NCBI RefSeq assembly: GCF_028736115.1
Contig: NZ_CP117877.1
Span: 496,001-560,000 of the forward strand
From: Mucilaginibacter sp. KACC 22063
GTDB taxonomy: Bacteria; Bacteroidota; Bacteroidia; Sphingobacteriales; Sphingobacteriaceae
DNA length: 64,000 nucleotides
Direction: 5' to 3'
Of this stretch, positions 53,077 to 63,319 are shown piece by piece. Position 1 is the first letter of the stretch. Every line of letters starts with the position of its first letter. The notes beneath the pieces were generated by a model that was not told the DNA's origin, searched no databases, and worked only from the letters and a program-made list of their open reading frames with translations. A program made the translations under genes and the position numbers.

Positions 53077-53697
53077 TTGGATAATAAAGTAAAAGTTTTA
53101 GAACGCTATATGCCTCCAGCCGCTGCCCCGCTGATTGGCCGCTGGATTGATTACTTTAAATGTGAGTTTAAGATATCGAGGGGGCGAAACACCAAGTTTG
53201 GCGATTACCGCCCGCCGCATGCAGGTAAGGGTCACCGCATATCTGTCAATTTTGATCTTAATCCCTATGCTTTTCTGGTGACTACTGTGCACGAGTTTGC
53301 TCACCTGCATACCTGGAACGAGCATAAGCACAAAGCAAAACCACATGGTACAGAATGGAAGCAGAACTTTAAAAAAATGATGCAGCCTTTCTTTGATCAG
53401 CAGGTTTTTCCGGCTGATGTTAAACAGGCCATATCCAATTATCTGGATAATCCGGCTGCTTCCAGTTGCTCGGATCTTAACTTATACCGCTCGTTGCGCA
53501 AGTACGATGCGCCTAAAGAAGATATTCTCACCGTGGAGAAATTGCCGCAAAACGCTGTATTTAAACTAAAGGATGGCAGGGTATTTAAAAAAGGCGAACA
53601 ATTACGCAAGCGTTTCAAATGCGTTGAAATTGCCACCCGCCGGGTGTATCTGTTCAGTCCTGTTGCCGAAGTGGAGTTAATGCGCGAATCTGCCTAA
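53077..53697 (+). CDS. SprT-like zinc metalloprotease-type protein
   Basis: A 206-residue protein. The zincin motif HEFAHLHTW (His72 and His76, Glu73) is followed by a third histidine in KPHGTEWKQNF, the pattern of SprT/Spartan-like proteases. The start codon is TTG (53077), supported by the -7 element just upstream and by the sequence DNKVKVLERYMPP; ATG at 53110 is the alternative. It is convergent with the exported protein gene at 53702. Confidence 0.8.
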   Translation: MDNKVKVLERYMPPAAAPLIGRWIDYFKCEFKISRGRNTKFGDYRPPHAGKGHRISVNFDLNPYAFLVTTVHEFAHLHTWNEHKHKAKPHGTEWKQNFKKMMQPFFDQQVFPADVKQAISNYLDNPAASSCSDLNLYRSLRKYDAPKEDILTVEKLPQNAVFKLKDGRVFKKGEQLRKRFKCVEIATRRVYLFSPVAEVELMRESA

Positions 53698-53701
53698 TTT
53701 C

Positions 53702-54181
53702 TTATTTGTTTACCATCAAACCCTTCACTTCAAAAGTGATCTTCTGCTTAGGGTTGGGTTTTGCGCTGTGCTGGCTTTTCATTTGCGAAGATGATTCGCC
53801 CGCCAGGTGCTGCATATCATCGGCAACAAAAATCTTTTCGGCTATGCCGTCTACAATAACTTCCCGGCCTTTTAAATCAATAGGTAAAGTGATATTGTAA
53901 TTTTTAAAATGTGCCTCAATGGTTTTGCCTTGCCCGGCATCAATAATAAACCAACCGCCTTTAGGTTTTGTAACCTTGATTACTTTCCCCGTTATTACGG
54001 CATTGGTACGTGTGCGCTTCCCCATAAACGATTCTATTTTTGAAGCGGGCATTACGTTTATATTCGATGGACTGCTGCCAAACAGCATTCCGTGTGGTAG
54101 TGGTGTGTGCTTTTGTGCAGTAGCAATATTAAAGCACGCTATCAGTAATAAAACTATTTTTAAAGGGGCAAATCGTTTCAT
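53702..54181 (-). CDS. exported DUF4920-like (OB-fold) protein
   Basis: A 159-residue protein with a signal peptide ending ATAQ. The mature part contains TGKVIKVTKPKGGWFIIDAG, AHFKNYNITLPIDLKGREVI and VDGIAEKIF, matching the DUF4920 pattern. In DUF4920 the segment corresponding to GGWFIID usually contains a GCW motif; here the Cys is missing. ADDMQHLAGES also fits the family. Function unknown, possibly metal or ligand binding in the periplasm. Confidence 0.65.
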   Translation of the reverse strand: MKRFAPLKIVLLLIACFNIATAQKHTPLPHGMLFGSSPSNINVMPASKIESFMGKRTRTNAVITGKVIKVTKPKGGWFIIDAGQGKTIEAHFKNYNITLPIDLKGREVIVDGIAEKIFVADDMQHLAGESSSQMKSQHSAKPNPKQKITFEVKGLMVNK

Positions 54182-54404
54182 GCTTCTATTAACATCTTAT
54201 TAGCTGTTTCGTTTAAGATGTTTGTTAAAAGCATTCAAAAAAGTAACGATGCTGATGCAGTAACAATAAAAATGTTAAAATATAGTTAAAGTGGCGTGTT
54301 TAAATATGCATAAACCAACACAATAAGTTAGCTTTGTCGCATAGGTAAGCTGTAGCGTTTGCCACATTCTTTTCGTATTTAGTATTGTAATTAGTTAATA
54401 TCAG

Positions 54405-55781
54405 GTGAATAGAAATTTACTTTTAAAAAGCGCACTCAAAACTTTGTTTGTTGCAGCTGTAGTCACTCAATTCGGTTGTAATAAAGATTCATCAGAATCA
54501 CGTACTGCACCAACCGTGTTAACAAACATCGGTGTAGCCCAGGTAACTACCACCACCGCCATCACCGGCGGTTATGTAACCGATCAGGGCGATGATATCC
54601 CTTCGGCAGTAGGTGTTTGTTATAGCTCAAGCTCACAGTCGCCAAGCATTTCAGACGCTACCACATCAGATACGGTAAAATCATTAGCGGTTACCAGCAG
54701 GCTTAAAAACCTGGTGGCAGGTAAAACCTATTATGTTCGTGCGTATGCTACTAACAAATATGGTACTGGTTACGGCGATGTAGTGAAGTTTACTACCCCG
54801 GCTAATGATAACCCGCCAAATATTACAGTAAGTACTTTTGCAGGCAATGGCTCGCAAGGGCTGGTTGATGGTACAGGTACCTCTGCTCAATTATGGAACC
54901 CGCAAGGGATGGCAGCAGATGCACAGGGCAACTTATATGTAGCAGATCAATATAACCACGTTATTCGTAAAATCACGGCTAATGGTACGGTGTCAACCTT
55001 CTGTGGCAATGGTACCTTAGGCCACGTAGATGGCAATGCTACAACAGCAGAGTTTTACAGCCCTAACAGCATTGCTATTGATGCGCAAGGCAATCTTTTC
55101 GTTACCGATCAGGGCAATAACCTGGTCATCAAAATTACCCCAGCAGGGGTGGCTACTACCTTTGCAGGTAACGGCTTACCTGGAAATTCAAACTCATCTT
55201 CGCCGTTAAATGCATCTTTCAACTCACCTAAAGGTATAGCTATTGATGCTTCAGGGAATATTTATGTGGCAGATTGCAATAATCACCTCATCCGTAAAAT
55301 TACGGCTGCCGGTGTAGTAAGCACGCTTGCGGGTTATGGTACATATGGGTATGTCAATGCCGTTGGAACAAGTGCTTACTTTAATCAGCCAAGCGGTTTA
55401 GCGTTTGATTCTAAAGGCAACCTCTATGTCGCTGATAAATTTAACTCATCAATACGTAAAGTAAACGTATCAGACGGAACCGTAACAACTTACATTGGAT
55501 ATCCGCTACAAACAGTAATCCTTGGCCGTCCCGAAGCTATTGCTTTTGACAGCAGCGATAATTTGTATGTAGCTGATAACTTAGGCCGCGTGTTGCAATT
55601 TAATACCAGCAACAATTTAATTAATACACTTGCCGGTACTTCGGGCGTAACTGGCTTTGCCGATGGCACCGGGGTTGCAGCCCAGTTTAACTTAGTTTCG
55701 GGTATTGCTGTAACTAAGGCCGGCGGTATTTTCGTTTCAGATTACAACAACAATCGTATCCGTAAAGTTACGATCAACTAA
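54405..55781 (+). CDS. NHL-repeat lipoprotein
   Basis: A 458-residue surface protein. The lipobox is VVTQFGC (Cys near residue 25). About residues 35-135 form a fibronectin-like domain (GKTYYVRAYATNKYGTGYG). About 145-458 hold five or six NHL beta-propeller repeats (GMAADAQGNLYVADQYNHVI, GIAIDASGNIYVADCNNHLI and similar). NHL propellers bind proteins or carbohydrates; a role at the cell surface is inferred. The start codon is GTG. A bidirectional terminator follows. Confidence 0.85.
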   Translation: MNRNLLLKSALKTLFVAAVVTQFGCNKDSSESRTAPTVLTNIGVAQVTTTTAITGGYVTDQGDDIPSAVGVCYSSSSQSPSISDATTSDTVKSLAVTSRLKNLVAGKTYYVRAYATNKYGTGYGDVVKFTTPANDNPPNITVSTFAGNGSQGLVDGTGTSAQLWNPQGMAADAQGNLYVADQYNHVIRKITANGTVSTFCGNGTLGHVDGNATTAEFYSPNSIAIDAQGNLFVTDQGNNLVIKITPAGVATTFAGNGLPGNSNSSSPLNASFNSPKGIAIDASGNIYVADCNNHLIRKITAAGVVSTLAGYGTYGYVNAVGTSAYFNQPSGLAFDSKGNLYVADKFNSSIRKVNVSDGTVTTYIGYPLQTVILGRPEAIAFDSSDNLYVADNLGRVLQFNTSNNLINTLAGTSGVTGFADGTGVAAQFNLVSGIAVTKAGGIFVSDYNNNRIRKVTIN

Positions 55782-55801
55782 AGTCTAATAAGATCTAACA
55801 G

Positions 55802-55832
55802 GAAAGGCTCTGCAATTTGCAGAGCCTTTCTT
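55802..55832. terminator. bidirectional terminator
   Basis: GAAAGGCTCTGCA (55802-55814), loop ATT, TGCAGAGCCTTTC (55818-55830), a perfect 13-bp stem followed by TT, between the convergent NHL gene and dxs. Confidence 0.88.
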
Positions 55833-55856
55833 GTTTAAAGTATTTTACTTAATCAG

Positions 55857-57788
55857 TTAAGAAGCAATCGTATGTTGTTTCTGGTTTAACCCTAAACCTT
55901 GTACCGTTTTTACAATAGCTGTAGCATCATAACCACACTCGGCCCAAAGCTCGTTTTGTTCGCCGTGCTCAATAATTTTATCAGGTATGCCCAGCCTGAT
56001 AACGTTCGCTTTGTATTGATGATCGGCCATAAATTCTAAAATGGCGCTACCCATACCGCCTTCAAGGCAGCCATCTTCAACGGTGATTACATTGCTGTAT
56101 TTCTGGAATACTTCATGCAACAGGGCTTCATCCAAAGGTTTCACAAAACGCATATCATATTGTGCAGGATAAAAACCTTCTGCATTTAATGATGCTATTG
56201 CTTTAACGGCTTCGTTGCCAATGTGGCCTATTGTTAAAATGGCTACATCTTCACCATCACATATTTTACGGCCTTTACCAACGGGTATTGCCTTAAACGG
56301 ACGTTTCCAGTCAACCATTACACCATTACCACGCGGGTAGCGGATAATAAAAGGGCCTGCATTGTCTAATTGTGCAGTATACATCAGGTTGCGCAGTTCC
56401 TCCTCATTCATTGGCGAAGAAACTACCAAGTTTGGTATGCAACGCATATAAGCCAGGTCATAAGCGCCGTGGTGTGTTGGCCCGTCTGCACCGGCAATAC
56501 CGGCACGGTCAAGGCAAAATACCACGTTAAGCTTTTGTATGGCAACATCATGCACCACCTGATCATAAGCCCGCTGCATAAAGCTGGAGTAGATATTACA
56601 GAACGGCACTAAACCCTGCGTAGCTAAACCAGCGCTAAAAGTAACTGCATGCTGTTCGGCAATACCTACGTCAAAAGCACGGTCGGGCATGGCCTTCATC
56701 ATCAGGTTTAATGATGAGCCCGAAGGCATGGCCGGGGTAATACCCATTATTTTTTTATTCTGCTCGGCAAGCTCAATAATAGTATGGCCAAACACATCTT
56801 GGTATTTAGGCGGCTGAGGCTTGTCATATTTTGCTTTCTTGATTTCGCCGGTGATCTTGTCAAATAATCCAGGGGCATGCCATTTGGTCTGATCTTTTTC
56901 GGCCAGTGCATATCCTTTGCCTTTTACGGTAACGCAATGCAAAATTTTAGGCCCGGGGATATCGCGCAGGTCGCGCAATACTTTTACCAAATGTTTAACA
57001 TCATGGCCGTCGGTGGGGCCAAAATAACGGAACTTAAGCGCCTCAAAGAAATTGCTTTGTTTAAGCAGTGTTCCTTTAATGCTTTTTTCCAGTTTCTTGG
57101 CAATCTTAAATGCATCAGGGCCAACCTGTGATAGTTTTCCTAATACATAAGCTATATCATCCCTAAACCGGTTGTATGGTTTAGAGGTGGTAATATCTGT
57201 TAAATATTCTTTAAGCGCACCCACGTTAGGGTCAATCGACATGCAGTTGTCGTTCAGGATCACTAAAATATTAGTGTTCTCGATACCTGCATGGTTAAGC
57301 GCTTCAAAGGCCATACCCGCTGTCATGGCGCCATCGCCGATAACGGCTACGTGCTGGCGGTCGTTCTCGCCTTTATAGTGCGATGCAACAGCCATACCCA
57401 AAGCAGCAGAAATTGAAGTTGACGAGTGGCCGACACCAAAGGTATCGTACTCGCTTTCGCTGCGTTTCGGGAAACCGCTTATACCGCCATAAACACGGTT
57501 GGTATGGAAATTATCGCGGCGGCCTGTTAATATTTTATGCCCATATGCCTGGTGGCCAACATCCCATACTAACTGATCGTAAGGCGTGTTAAGCACATAA
57601 TGCAGGGCTACCGTCAGTTCAACAACACCAAGGCTGGCAGCAAAGTGGCCGCCATTTACTGATACAACATCAATAATATACTGGCGCAGCTGCTGGCACA
57701 CCTGCTCAAGCTCTTCTTCGCTAAATTGCTTTAAATCAGAGGGCGAATTGATTTTTTGTAGTAAATCTCCGGCAGGAACTTGCATCAA
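55857..57788 (-). CDS. dxs: 1-deoxy-D-xylulose-5-phosphate synthase
   Basis: A 643-residue thiamine diphosphate enzyme making DXP from pyruvate and glyceraldehyde 3-phosphate, the first step of the MEP isoprenoid pathway. The ThDP motif begins [18 protein letters not shown] (residues 151-168). [16 protein letters not shown] lies at 75-90. The transketolase central domain has [15 protein letters not shown] and IRYPRGNG. Full length is typical. It is divergent from scpA. Confidence 0.96.
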   Translation of the reverse strand: MMQVPAGDLLQKINSPSDLKQFSEEELEQVCQQLRQYIIDVVSVNGGHFAASLGVVELTVALHYVLNTPYDQLVWDVGHQAYGHKILTGRRDNFHTNRVYGGISGFPKRSESEYDTFGVGHSSTSISAALGMAVASHYKGENDRQHVAVIGDGAMTAGMAFEALNHAGIENTNILVILNDNCMSIDPNVGALKEYLTDITTSKPYNRFRDDIAYVLGKLSQVGPDAFKIAKKLEKSIKGTLLKQSNFFEALKFRYFGPTDGHDVKHLVKVLRDLRDIPGPKILHCVTVKGKGYALAEKDQTKWHAPGLFDKITGEIKKAKYDKPQPPKYQDVFGHTIIELAEQNKKIMGITPAMPSGSSLNLMMKAMPDRAFDVGIAEQHAVTFSAGLATQGLVPFCNIYSSFMQRAYDQVVHDVAIQKLNVVFCLDRAGIAGADGPTHHGAYDLAYMRCIPNLVVSSPMNEEELRNLMYTAQLDNAGPFIIRYPRGNGVMVDWKRPFKAIPVGKGRKICDGEDVAILTIGHIGNEAVKAIASLNAEGFYPAQYDMRFVKPLDEALLHEVFQKYSNVITVEDGCLEGGMGSAILEFMADHQYKANVIRLGIPDKIIEHGEQNELWAECGYDATAIVKTVQGLGLNQKQHTIAS

Positions 57789-57900
57789 ATTATTAAGTAA
57801 TATAACTTACAAAGTAAGCTATTTTTGTGTACAAATATCGACAAATAATAACATATAAATGTTTGCAATTTTATTCGTTCCGATTTTGCGCAGAATAGCT

Positions 57901-57908
57901 TATTTTTG
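57901..57908 (+). promoter_or_regulatory. -7 element of scpA promoter
   Basis: TATTTTTG matches TAnnTTTG and ends 8 bases before the scpA ATG, so the leader is very short. Confidence 0.5.
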
Positions 57909-57916
57909 AGCGCTTT

Positions 57917-58672
57917 ATGAGCGAAGATCAGTTTGAAATAAGATTACCGCAATTTGAGGGGCCCTTTGATCTTCTGCTGTTTTTTATTGAGCGCGATGAA
58001 CTTGACATCCAGGACATCCCGATAGCACGCATAACCGATGATTTTCTGAACTATATACAGCACATGAGCAGCCTTAATATGGAAGTGGCCAGCGAATTTA
58101 TTTTTGTTGCTGCTACCCTGATGCGTATTAAAGCTAAAATGCTGCTGCCGCGTTATGATGCCGAAACCGGCACTGAGATTGACCCCAAAGAGGATCTGGT
58201 ACGTAAGCTGATCGAATACAAGAAATTTAAACTGGTTTGCGAAGAAATGCGGCCAATGGAAGAAGAAAGGCTTAAACAGGAGAAGCGGGGTAACATTGCC
58301 GCAGACCTGCAGCAGGTTGAAGAAGTGCCGCTGCCCGGCGAGGAGCTAAGCAGTATCAGCCTGTATAAGCTAATGCTGGTTTATGACCGTATGCTGCGCC
58401 GCTGGCAAACCCGTACCGAGCCGGTAAAACACACCGTAGTACAGTATCCTTATACAATAGAAAAGCAAAAGCTGGCCATTGCCGACCTGCTAAATATCAA
58501 CAAAAGGCTGGAGTTTGCCGCCATCACAAAAATGTCTGAGAATAAAGTACACTTTGTGTATAATTTCTTAGCTTTATTAGAGATGCTGCAACAACAGTTA
58601 ATTGAAATTCAGATCGGTACGGGCTACAACAATTTTTGGGTTTCGGCCATACCACAAACCGACTTGAACTAA
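57917..58672 (+). CDS. scpA: segregation and condensation protein A
   Basis: A 251-residue kleisin that bridges SMC heads with ScpB in chromosome condensation. The typical start FEIRLPQFEGPFDLLLFFIE is followed by LDIQDIPIARITDDFLNYI and AATLMRIKAKMLLPR. The C-terminal winged-helix part (NKVHFVYNFLALLEML) is present. scpB is not adjacent. It is followed 22 bases later by glyA, and the two may share a transcript. Confidence 0.92.
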   Translation: MSEDQFEIRLPQFEGPFDLLLFFIERDELDIQDIPIARITDDFLNYIQHMSSLNMEVASEFIFVAATLMRIKAKMLLPRYDAETGTEIDPKEDLVRKLIEYKKFKLVCEEMRPMEEERLKQEKRGNIAADLQQVEEVPLPGEELSSISLYKLMLVYDRMLRRWQTRTEPVKHTVVQYPYTIEKQKLAIADLLNINKRLEFAAITKMSENKVHFVYNFLALLEMLQQQLIEIQIGTGYNNFWVSAIPQTDLN

Positions 58673-58694
58673 TACACTGTTTTTTTAACTTTTT

Positions 58695-59966
58695 ATGAAA
58701 AGAGACAAATTGATTTTTAAACTGCTTGAAGAAGAGCAGGACCGCCAGGAAAAAGGCATTGAACTGATTGCTTCTGAAAACTTTGTGAGCAAACAGGTTA
58801 TGGAAGCCGCTGGTTCTGTTGCCACTAACAAATATGCCGAAGGTTTACCTGGCAAGCGTTATTATGGCGGCTGCGAAGTAGTTGACGAAATTGAAACCAT
58901 TGCCATTGAGCGTGCCAAAGAGCTTTTTAACGCCGAATGGGTTAACGTACAACCACACTCTGGCGCACAGGCCAATGCTGCTGTTATGCTGGCTTGCCTG
59001 CAGCCAGGAGATAAAATCTTAGGGTTCGACCTTTCACACGGCGGGCACTTAACGCATGGTTCGCCAGTTAACTTTTCAGGGAAACTGTACCAGCCATTTT
59101 TCTATGGTGTAAAACAGGATACCGGCCTTATCGATTATGAAAGCCTGCGTGAAACCGCTTTACGAGAACGCCCTAAAATGATCATTTGCGGTGCATCGGC
59201 ATATTCGCGCGATTGGGATTACGCTTTTATCCGCCAGGTGGCCGACGAGATTGGCGCTTTGGTACTTGCCGATATTTCGCACCCATCAGGCCTTATTGCC
59301 AGGGGCTTGCTAAATGACCCGCTTCCGCACTGTCATATCGTAAGCACAACTACACATAAAACATTACGCGGCCCGCGTGGTGGTATGATTATGCTGGGTA
59401 AAGATTTCGAAAACCCCTGGGGCCATAAAACACCGAAAGGCGAGATCCGTTTAATGTCAAACCTGCTGGATATGGCCGTTTTCCCAGGCACACAAGGCGG
59501 CCCGCTTGAGCATATCATTGCTGCAAAAGCTGTTGCATACGGCGAAGCTTTAAGCGAAGATTATATGAAATACATTTTGCAGGTTAAAAAGAATGCTGCC
59601 GCCATGGCCGATGCATTGACCAGCCTGAATTATAACATCATATCCGGCGGAACCGATAACCATTTGATGCTGATTGACCTTCGCAATAAAAACATTACAG
59701 GTAAAGCTGCCGAAAATGCACTTGTTACGGCTGACATTACTGTTAATAAAAATATGGTGCCTTTTGATGACAAATCACCTTTTGTTACATCGGGTATACG
59801 TGTGGGTACTGCTGCTATTACTACAAGGGGTTTCAAAGAAAAGCACATGGAAGAGATCGTTGGCATGATAGATGCCGTGATTAAAAATCATGAAAGTGAA
59901 CATTCTATCAGAAAGATACGTAAAAGCGTACACGCTCTGACTGAAAAGTTCCCCCTATATAAGTAA
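58695..59966 (+). CDS. glyA: serine hydroxymethyltransferase
   Basis: A 423-residue PLP enzyme interconverting serine and glycine with tetrahydrofolate. Signature segments are [51 protein letters not shown] and [15 protein letters not shown], with the PLP lysine near residue 221. Complete and full-length. The following histidine kinase gene starts 19 bases after the stop. Confidence 0.96.
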   Translation: MKRDKLIFKLLEEEQDRQEKGIELIASENFVSKQVMEAAGSVATNKYAEGLPGKRYYGGCEVVDEIETIAIERAKELFNAEWVNVQPHSGAQANAAVMLACLQPGDKILGFDLSHGGHLTHGSPVNFSGKLYQPFFYGVKQDTGLIDYESLRETALRERPKMIICGASAYSRDWDYAFIRQVADEIGALVLADISHPSGLIARGLLNDPLPHCHIVSTTTHKTLRGPRGGMIMLGKDFENPWGHKTPKGEIRLMSNLLDMAVFPGTQGGPLEHIIAAKAVAYGEALSEDYMKYILQVKKNAAAMADALTSLNYNIISGGTDNHLMLIDLRNKNITGKAAENALVTADITVNKNMVPFDDKSPFVTSGIRVGTAAITTRGFKEKHMEEIVGMIDAVIKNHESEHSIRKIRKSVHALTEKFPLYK

Positions 59967-59985
59967 TAAGATAGTGTAGTAAGAT

Positions 59986-62900
59986 ATGGTTGAACATAAT
60001 CCTGTACCGGCCAATGAGAAAGAACGATTAGAAGCCCTGAACTCGTATGACATATTGGACACCCTGCCCGAAAAGCAGTATGACGCCATTGTGCGCCTGG
60101 CATCCTATATATGCGAAGTACCATTGGCTTTTATCAGTTTCATTGACCGGGACAGGCAATGGTTCAAGTCAAAACAAGGATTGGATGTTGATGCTATCCC
60201 CCGTGCCGATTCCTTTTGCCGCTTTACCATTATGTCTGACATATTGGTTGAAGTACCAGACACTACCAAACACAACATATTTTCAGGAAGCCAGATTGTT
60301 ATCGATGAGCCTAACATCAGGTTTTATGCAAGCGCACCGCTTATTGATCCGGAAGGCCACCATTTAGGTTCGCTGTGTGTATTTGATACCAAGCCTAAAA
60401 CGCTGAACAATAGTCAGCGGGATGCACTGACTACTTTAGCAGAAGAGGTGATATCGCACCTTACCATACGCAAGCAGAAAAAGGAGCTGGAGGCTACGCT
60501 TCAGTGGCATAAAGAATTCTATAACCTGTTTAACAGTTCGCCGGAGATACACTGCATCACCGATAAAGACCTTAACATCTTATTTATTAACAAGGCTGTT
60601 ACAGGTATCCTGGGTTATCAGCCGCAACAGGCTATCGGGCAGCCCATCTGGAAGTATTTCCCTGATGAAAAGCGTGTAGAGATCTTAAAACTGATGCGCA
60701 GCGATGCCAGCAGGTATAACCGTTCTTTCCAGATTGAAACGCCTATTACATTGCCCGATCACAGCGATGTGCGCTTTGTTAGCTGGAGTGTTGTGGCACA
60801 TGGTGAAAAATGGTATGCCAGCGGACGCGACATTACCGAAAACAAACGTATTGGCGAAGAGCTTGAAATGCTTTCATTGGCAGCAAGTAAAGTGAACAAT
60901 GGCATCGTTATCAGCAACAGCGATGATAAGGTGGTTTGGGCAAACAGCGGCTTTAAAGATATTACCGGCTATTCGCTTACGGATGTTTATAATCAGCGCT
61001 TGCGCGATATTTTAAAAGGGAAAGTTGCTAATAAGACACTTGAAGAGAAGCTTGATGAAGATATTAAATACAAGCGATCTTACGAAGTTGAATTGCAAAT
61101 GCACCGTAAAGACGGTACTCCGATATGGGTATCTATTATTAACTCCATTGTACGCGATGCTGATGGTAATGTAGATAAACAGATAAGGGTAGTTATTGAC
61201 ATAACCGAACGTAAGCGGATCGAACAGGATGTCGAGATCCTGTCATCAGCTGCACGGCGCTCACCGAGCGGTATCCTCATTCGTGATAAGGATATGCGCA
61301 TTGTATGGATGAATGAGGCGCTTGAGACAATTACCGGTTATTCACTTGAAGAAATGCGCGGTGAAACTTTTAGCGATAAACTTGTTGGGCCGCAAACCGA
61401 CACTAAAATTTTACAGGCTGCTATCCAGGCCCGTGAGAATAACAGGCCTTACGAAATTGAGGTAAATCTTTATAAAAAGGATGGTACACCGGTGTGGGTG
61501 TTCCTGTCTAACAGTCCATATTTTAATGAAACCGGGCAGTTGGAACGCCAGATTATGGTAGCTGTAGATATTACCGAGCGGAAACTGGCAGAACAGCAAC
61601 TTACCACACTATCGCTCGTGGCAAGCAATACAACCAGCGGCGTAGTCATAAATAACGGTGAAGGCGAAGTGGAATGGGTAAACCAGGCATTTGAAAAAAT
61701 TACCGGTTATAACTGCGATGATGTTTATGGTAAACACCTGGGCGATGTACTGAAAGGCGAGCTTACGGATGTAAGTATAATCGAAAAATCGCGTCAACTG
61801 TCGCGTAATAAACAGTCTTTTGATGTGGATCTGCTTGTTTACCGCAAAGACGGGAAACCACTATGGGTATCAGTAATCAATTCTGTAATACTGGATGCCG
61901 AAGGTAAAGTTGATAAATACATTGAAGTAATCATAGATATTTCTGCCAAGAAGAAAACCGAGATTGAACTGATCTCTGCTAAGGAAGAAGCGTTGCAGCT
62001 TAGCCGGGCTAAAGATATGTTCATATCTGTAATGAGCCATGAGATACGTACGCCTTTAAATGCTGTTATCGGCATTTCGCATTTGCTGATTGATGAAAAA
62101 ACAAATGACGCGCAGGACGAAAATCTTAAAATCCTTAAATTCTCAGCCGAAAACCTTTTAACGCTCATTAACGATGTGCTTGATTTTGCTAAAATAGAGA
62201 CCGGAAATGTGGAGCTTGAGAAGGCTAATATCAACTTACGCGATTTAATTGGCAGTGTCATTGCTTCTATGCAATACCGCACCGGCAATAAAACGATTTA
62301 TCTCAAAGAGCATATTGACGCGGACGTTCCTCAACTGATCGTTGGCGATAAAACACGCCTTACGCAGATACTGATGAACCTTATTAGCAATGCTGTAAAG
62401 TTTACTGAAGAAGGTGGCGTAACGGTTGATATTAAAGTAATTGAACAGTCACAAAAAGATGTACGTATCAGATTTGCAATAACAGATACGGGCATAGGCA
62501 TCGCAAAGGACAAACAAAGCACTATATTTGAATCGTTCAAGCAGGCCGAGGCTGACATTACACGCAAGTACGGCGGTACAGGTTTGGGCCTGGCTATTAC
62601 CAAGCGGCTGATTGAGCTGCATGATTCGCGCATAAATATAGACAGCGTACCGGGCAAAGGCTCAACTTTTTGGTTTACCATTACATTTCCGAAAGTTGAA
62701 GAGAACGGCATTAATAATAACTACCAGGTGGAAACAGGATTAAATTTGCATGCATTAGTGGTTGACGATAACCAGATCAACCGCTTATTAATTAATAAGG
62801 TATTAAAAAAATGGGGCGCCACGGCTGATTTTGCCGAAAATGGCGCGGAAGCCATTGATAAAATTGATACCAATAAAAATTATGATGTGGTATTAATGGA

Positions 62901-63117
62901 CATTCATATGCCGGTTATGGGTGGGCTGGAAGCTGCGCAAAAAATAAGAAGCAATCAGGGTAATTATTATCAAAACCTGCCTATTATAGCGTTAACGGCA
63001 TCAATGCTAAATAACCAGATGGATCAAATAGGGCGGGCAGGTATGAATGATTATGTATTAAAACCCTTTGACCCTAAAGCGCTTTTTGATAAGCTGAGCA
63101 AATATCAGAAGCAGTAA
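59986..63117 (+). CDS. hybrid sensor histidine kinase with GAF and four PAS domains
   Basis: A 1043-residue cytosolic protein. Domain order: GAF (about residues 20-165), four PAS/PAC domains (about 175-285, 290-410, 415-535 and 540-660, each ending in VxxDITERK-like PAC motifs, for example VVIDITERKRIEQ), HisKA with SVMSHEIRTPLNAVIG (His near 684), HATPase (LMNLISNAVKFTEEGG, TDTGIGIAKDK, GGTGLGLAITKRL) and a C-terminal receiver with the phospho-Asp in VLMDIHMPVMGG (about residue 972). No membrane segment is present, so it senses a cytoplasmic signal. PAS 2 to 4 look like internal duplications. Confidence 0.92.
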   Translation: MVEHNPVPANEKERLEALNSYDILDTLPEKQYDAIVRLASYICEVPLAFISFIDRDRQWFKSKQGLDVDAIPRADSFCRFTIMSDILVEVPDTTKHNIFSGSQIVIDEPNIRFYASAPLIDPEGHHLGSLCVFDTKPKTLNNSQRDALTTLAEEVISHLTIRKQKKELEATLQWHKEFYNLFNSSPEIHCITDKDLNILFINKAVTGILGYQPQQAIGQPIWKYFPDEKRVEILKLMRSDASRYNRSFQIETPITLPDHSDVRFVSWSVVAHGEKWYASGRDITENKRIGEELEMLSLAASKVNNGIVISNSDDKVVWANSGFKDITGYSLTDVYNQRLRDILKGKVANKTLEEKLDEDIKYKRSYEVELQMHRKDGTPIWVSIINSIVRDADGNVDKQIRVVIDITERKRIEQDVEILSSAARRSPSGILIRDKDMRIVWMNEALETITGYSLEEMRGETFSDKLVGPQTDTKILQAAIQARENNRPYEIEVNLYKKDGTPVWVFLSNSPYFNETGQLERQIMVAVDITERKLAEQQLTTLSLVASNTTSGVVINNGEGEVEWVNQAFEKITGYNCDDVYGKHLGDVLKGELTDVSIIEKSRQLSRNKQSFDVDLLVYRKDGKPLWVSVINSVILDAEGKVDKYIEVIIDISAKKKTEIELISAKEEALQLSRAKDMFISVMSHEIRTPLNAVIGISHLLIDEKTNDAQDENLKILKFSAENLLTLINDVLDFAKIETGNVELEKANINLRDLIGSVIASMQYRTGNKTIYLKEHIDADVPQLIVGDKTRLTQILMNLISNAVKFTEEGGVTVDIKVIEQSQKDVRIRFAITDTGIGIAKDKQSTIFESFKQAEADITRKYGGTGLGLAITKRLIELHDSRINIDSVPGKGSTFWFTITFPKVEENGINNNYQVETGLNLHALVVDDNQINRLLINKVLKKWGATADFAENGAEAIDKIDTNKNYDVVLMDIHMPVMGGLEAAQKIRSNQGNYYQNLPIIALTASMLNNQMDQIGRAGMNDYVLKPFDPKALFDKLSKYQKQ

Positions 63118-63257
63118 AAAAAGAAAGCAGAGACCCTCATTGCGATGATCCCTGCTTTAACTATCTAATAAACGCTCCATGTACTTATACGGGAGCAGTT
63201 GGGTAATAAGTTTCAACTTTTAGAAAATATTTTCAGATTTTTTTAAAATCCTTATTT

Positions 63258-63300
63258 AAAGCAAAGGGGGCATTGTTTTTTAATGCCCCCTTTGCTTTTG
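63258..63300. terminator. bidirectional terminator between kinase and OmpA-type gene
   Basis: AAAGCAAAGGGGGCATT (63258-63274), loop GTTTTTT, AATGCCCCCTTTGCTTT (63282-63298), a perfect 17-bp stem between convergent genes. Confidence 0.9.
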
Positions 63301-63319
63301 TCTATATCATCACAACTTA

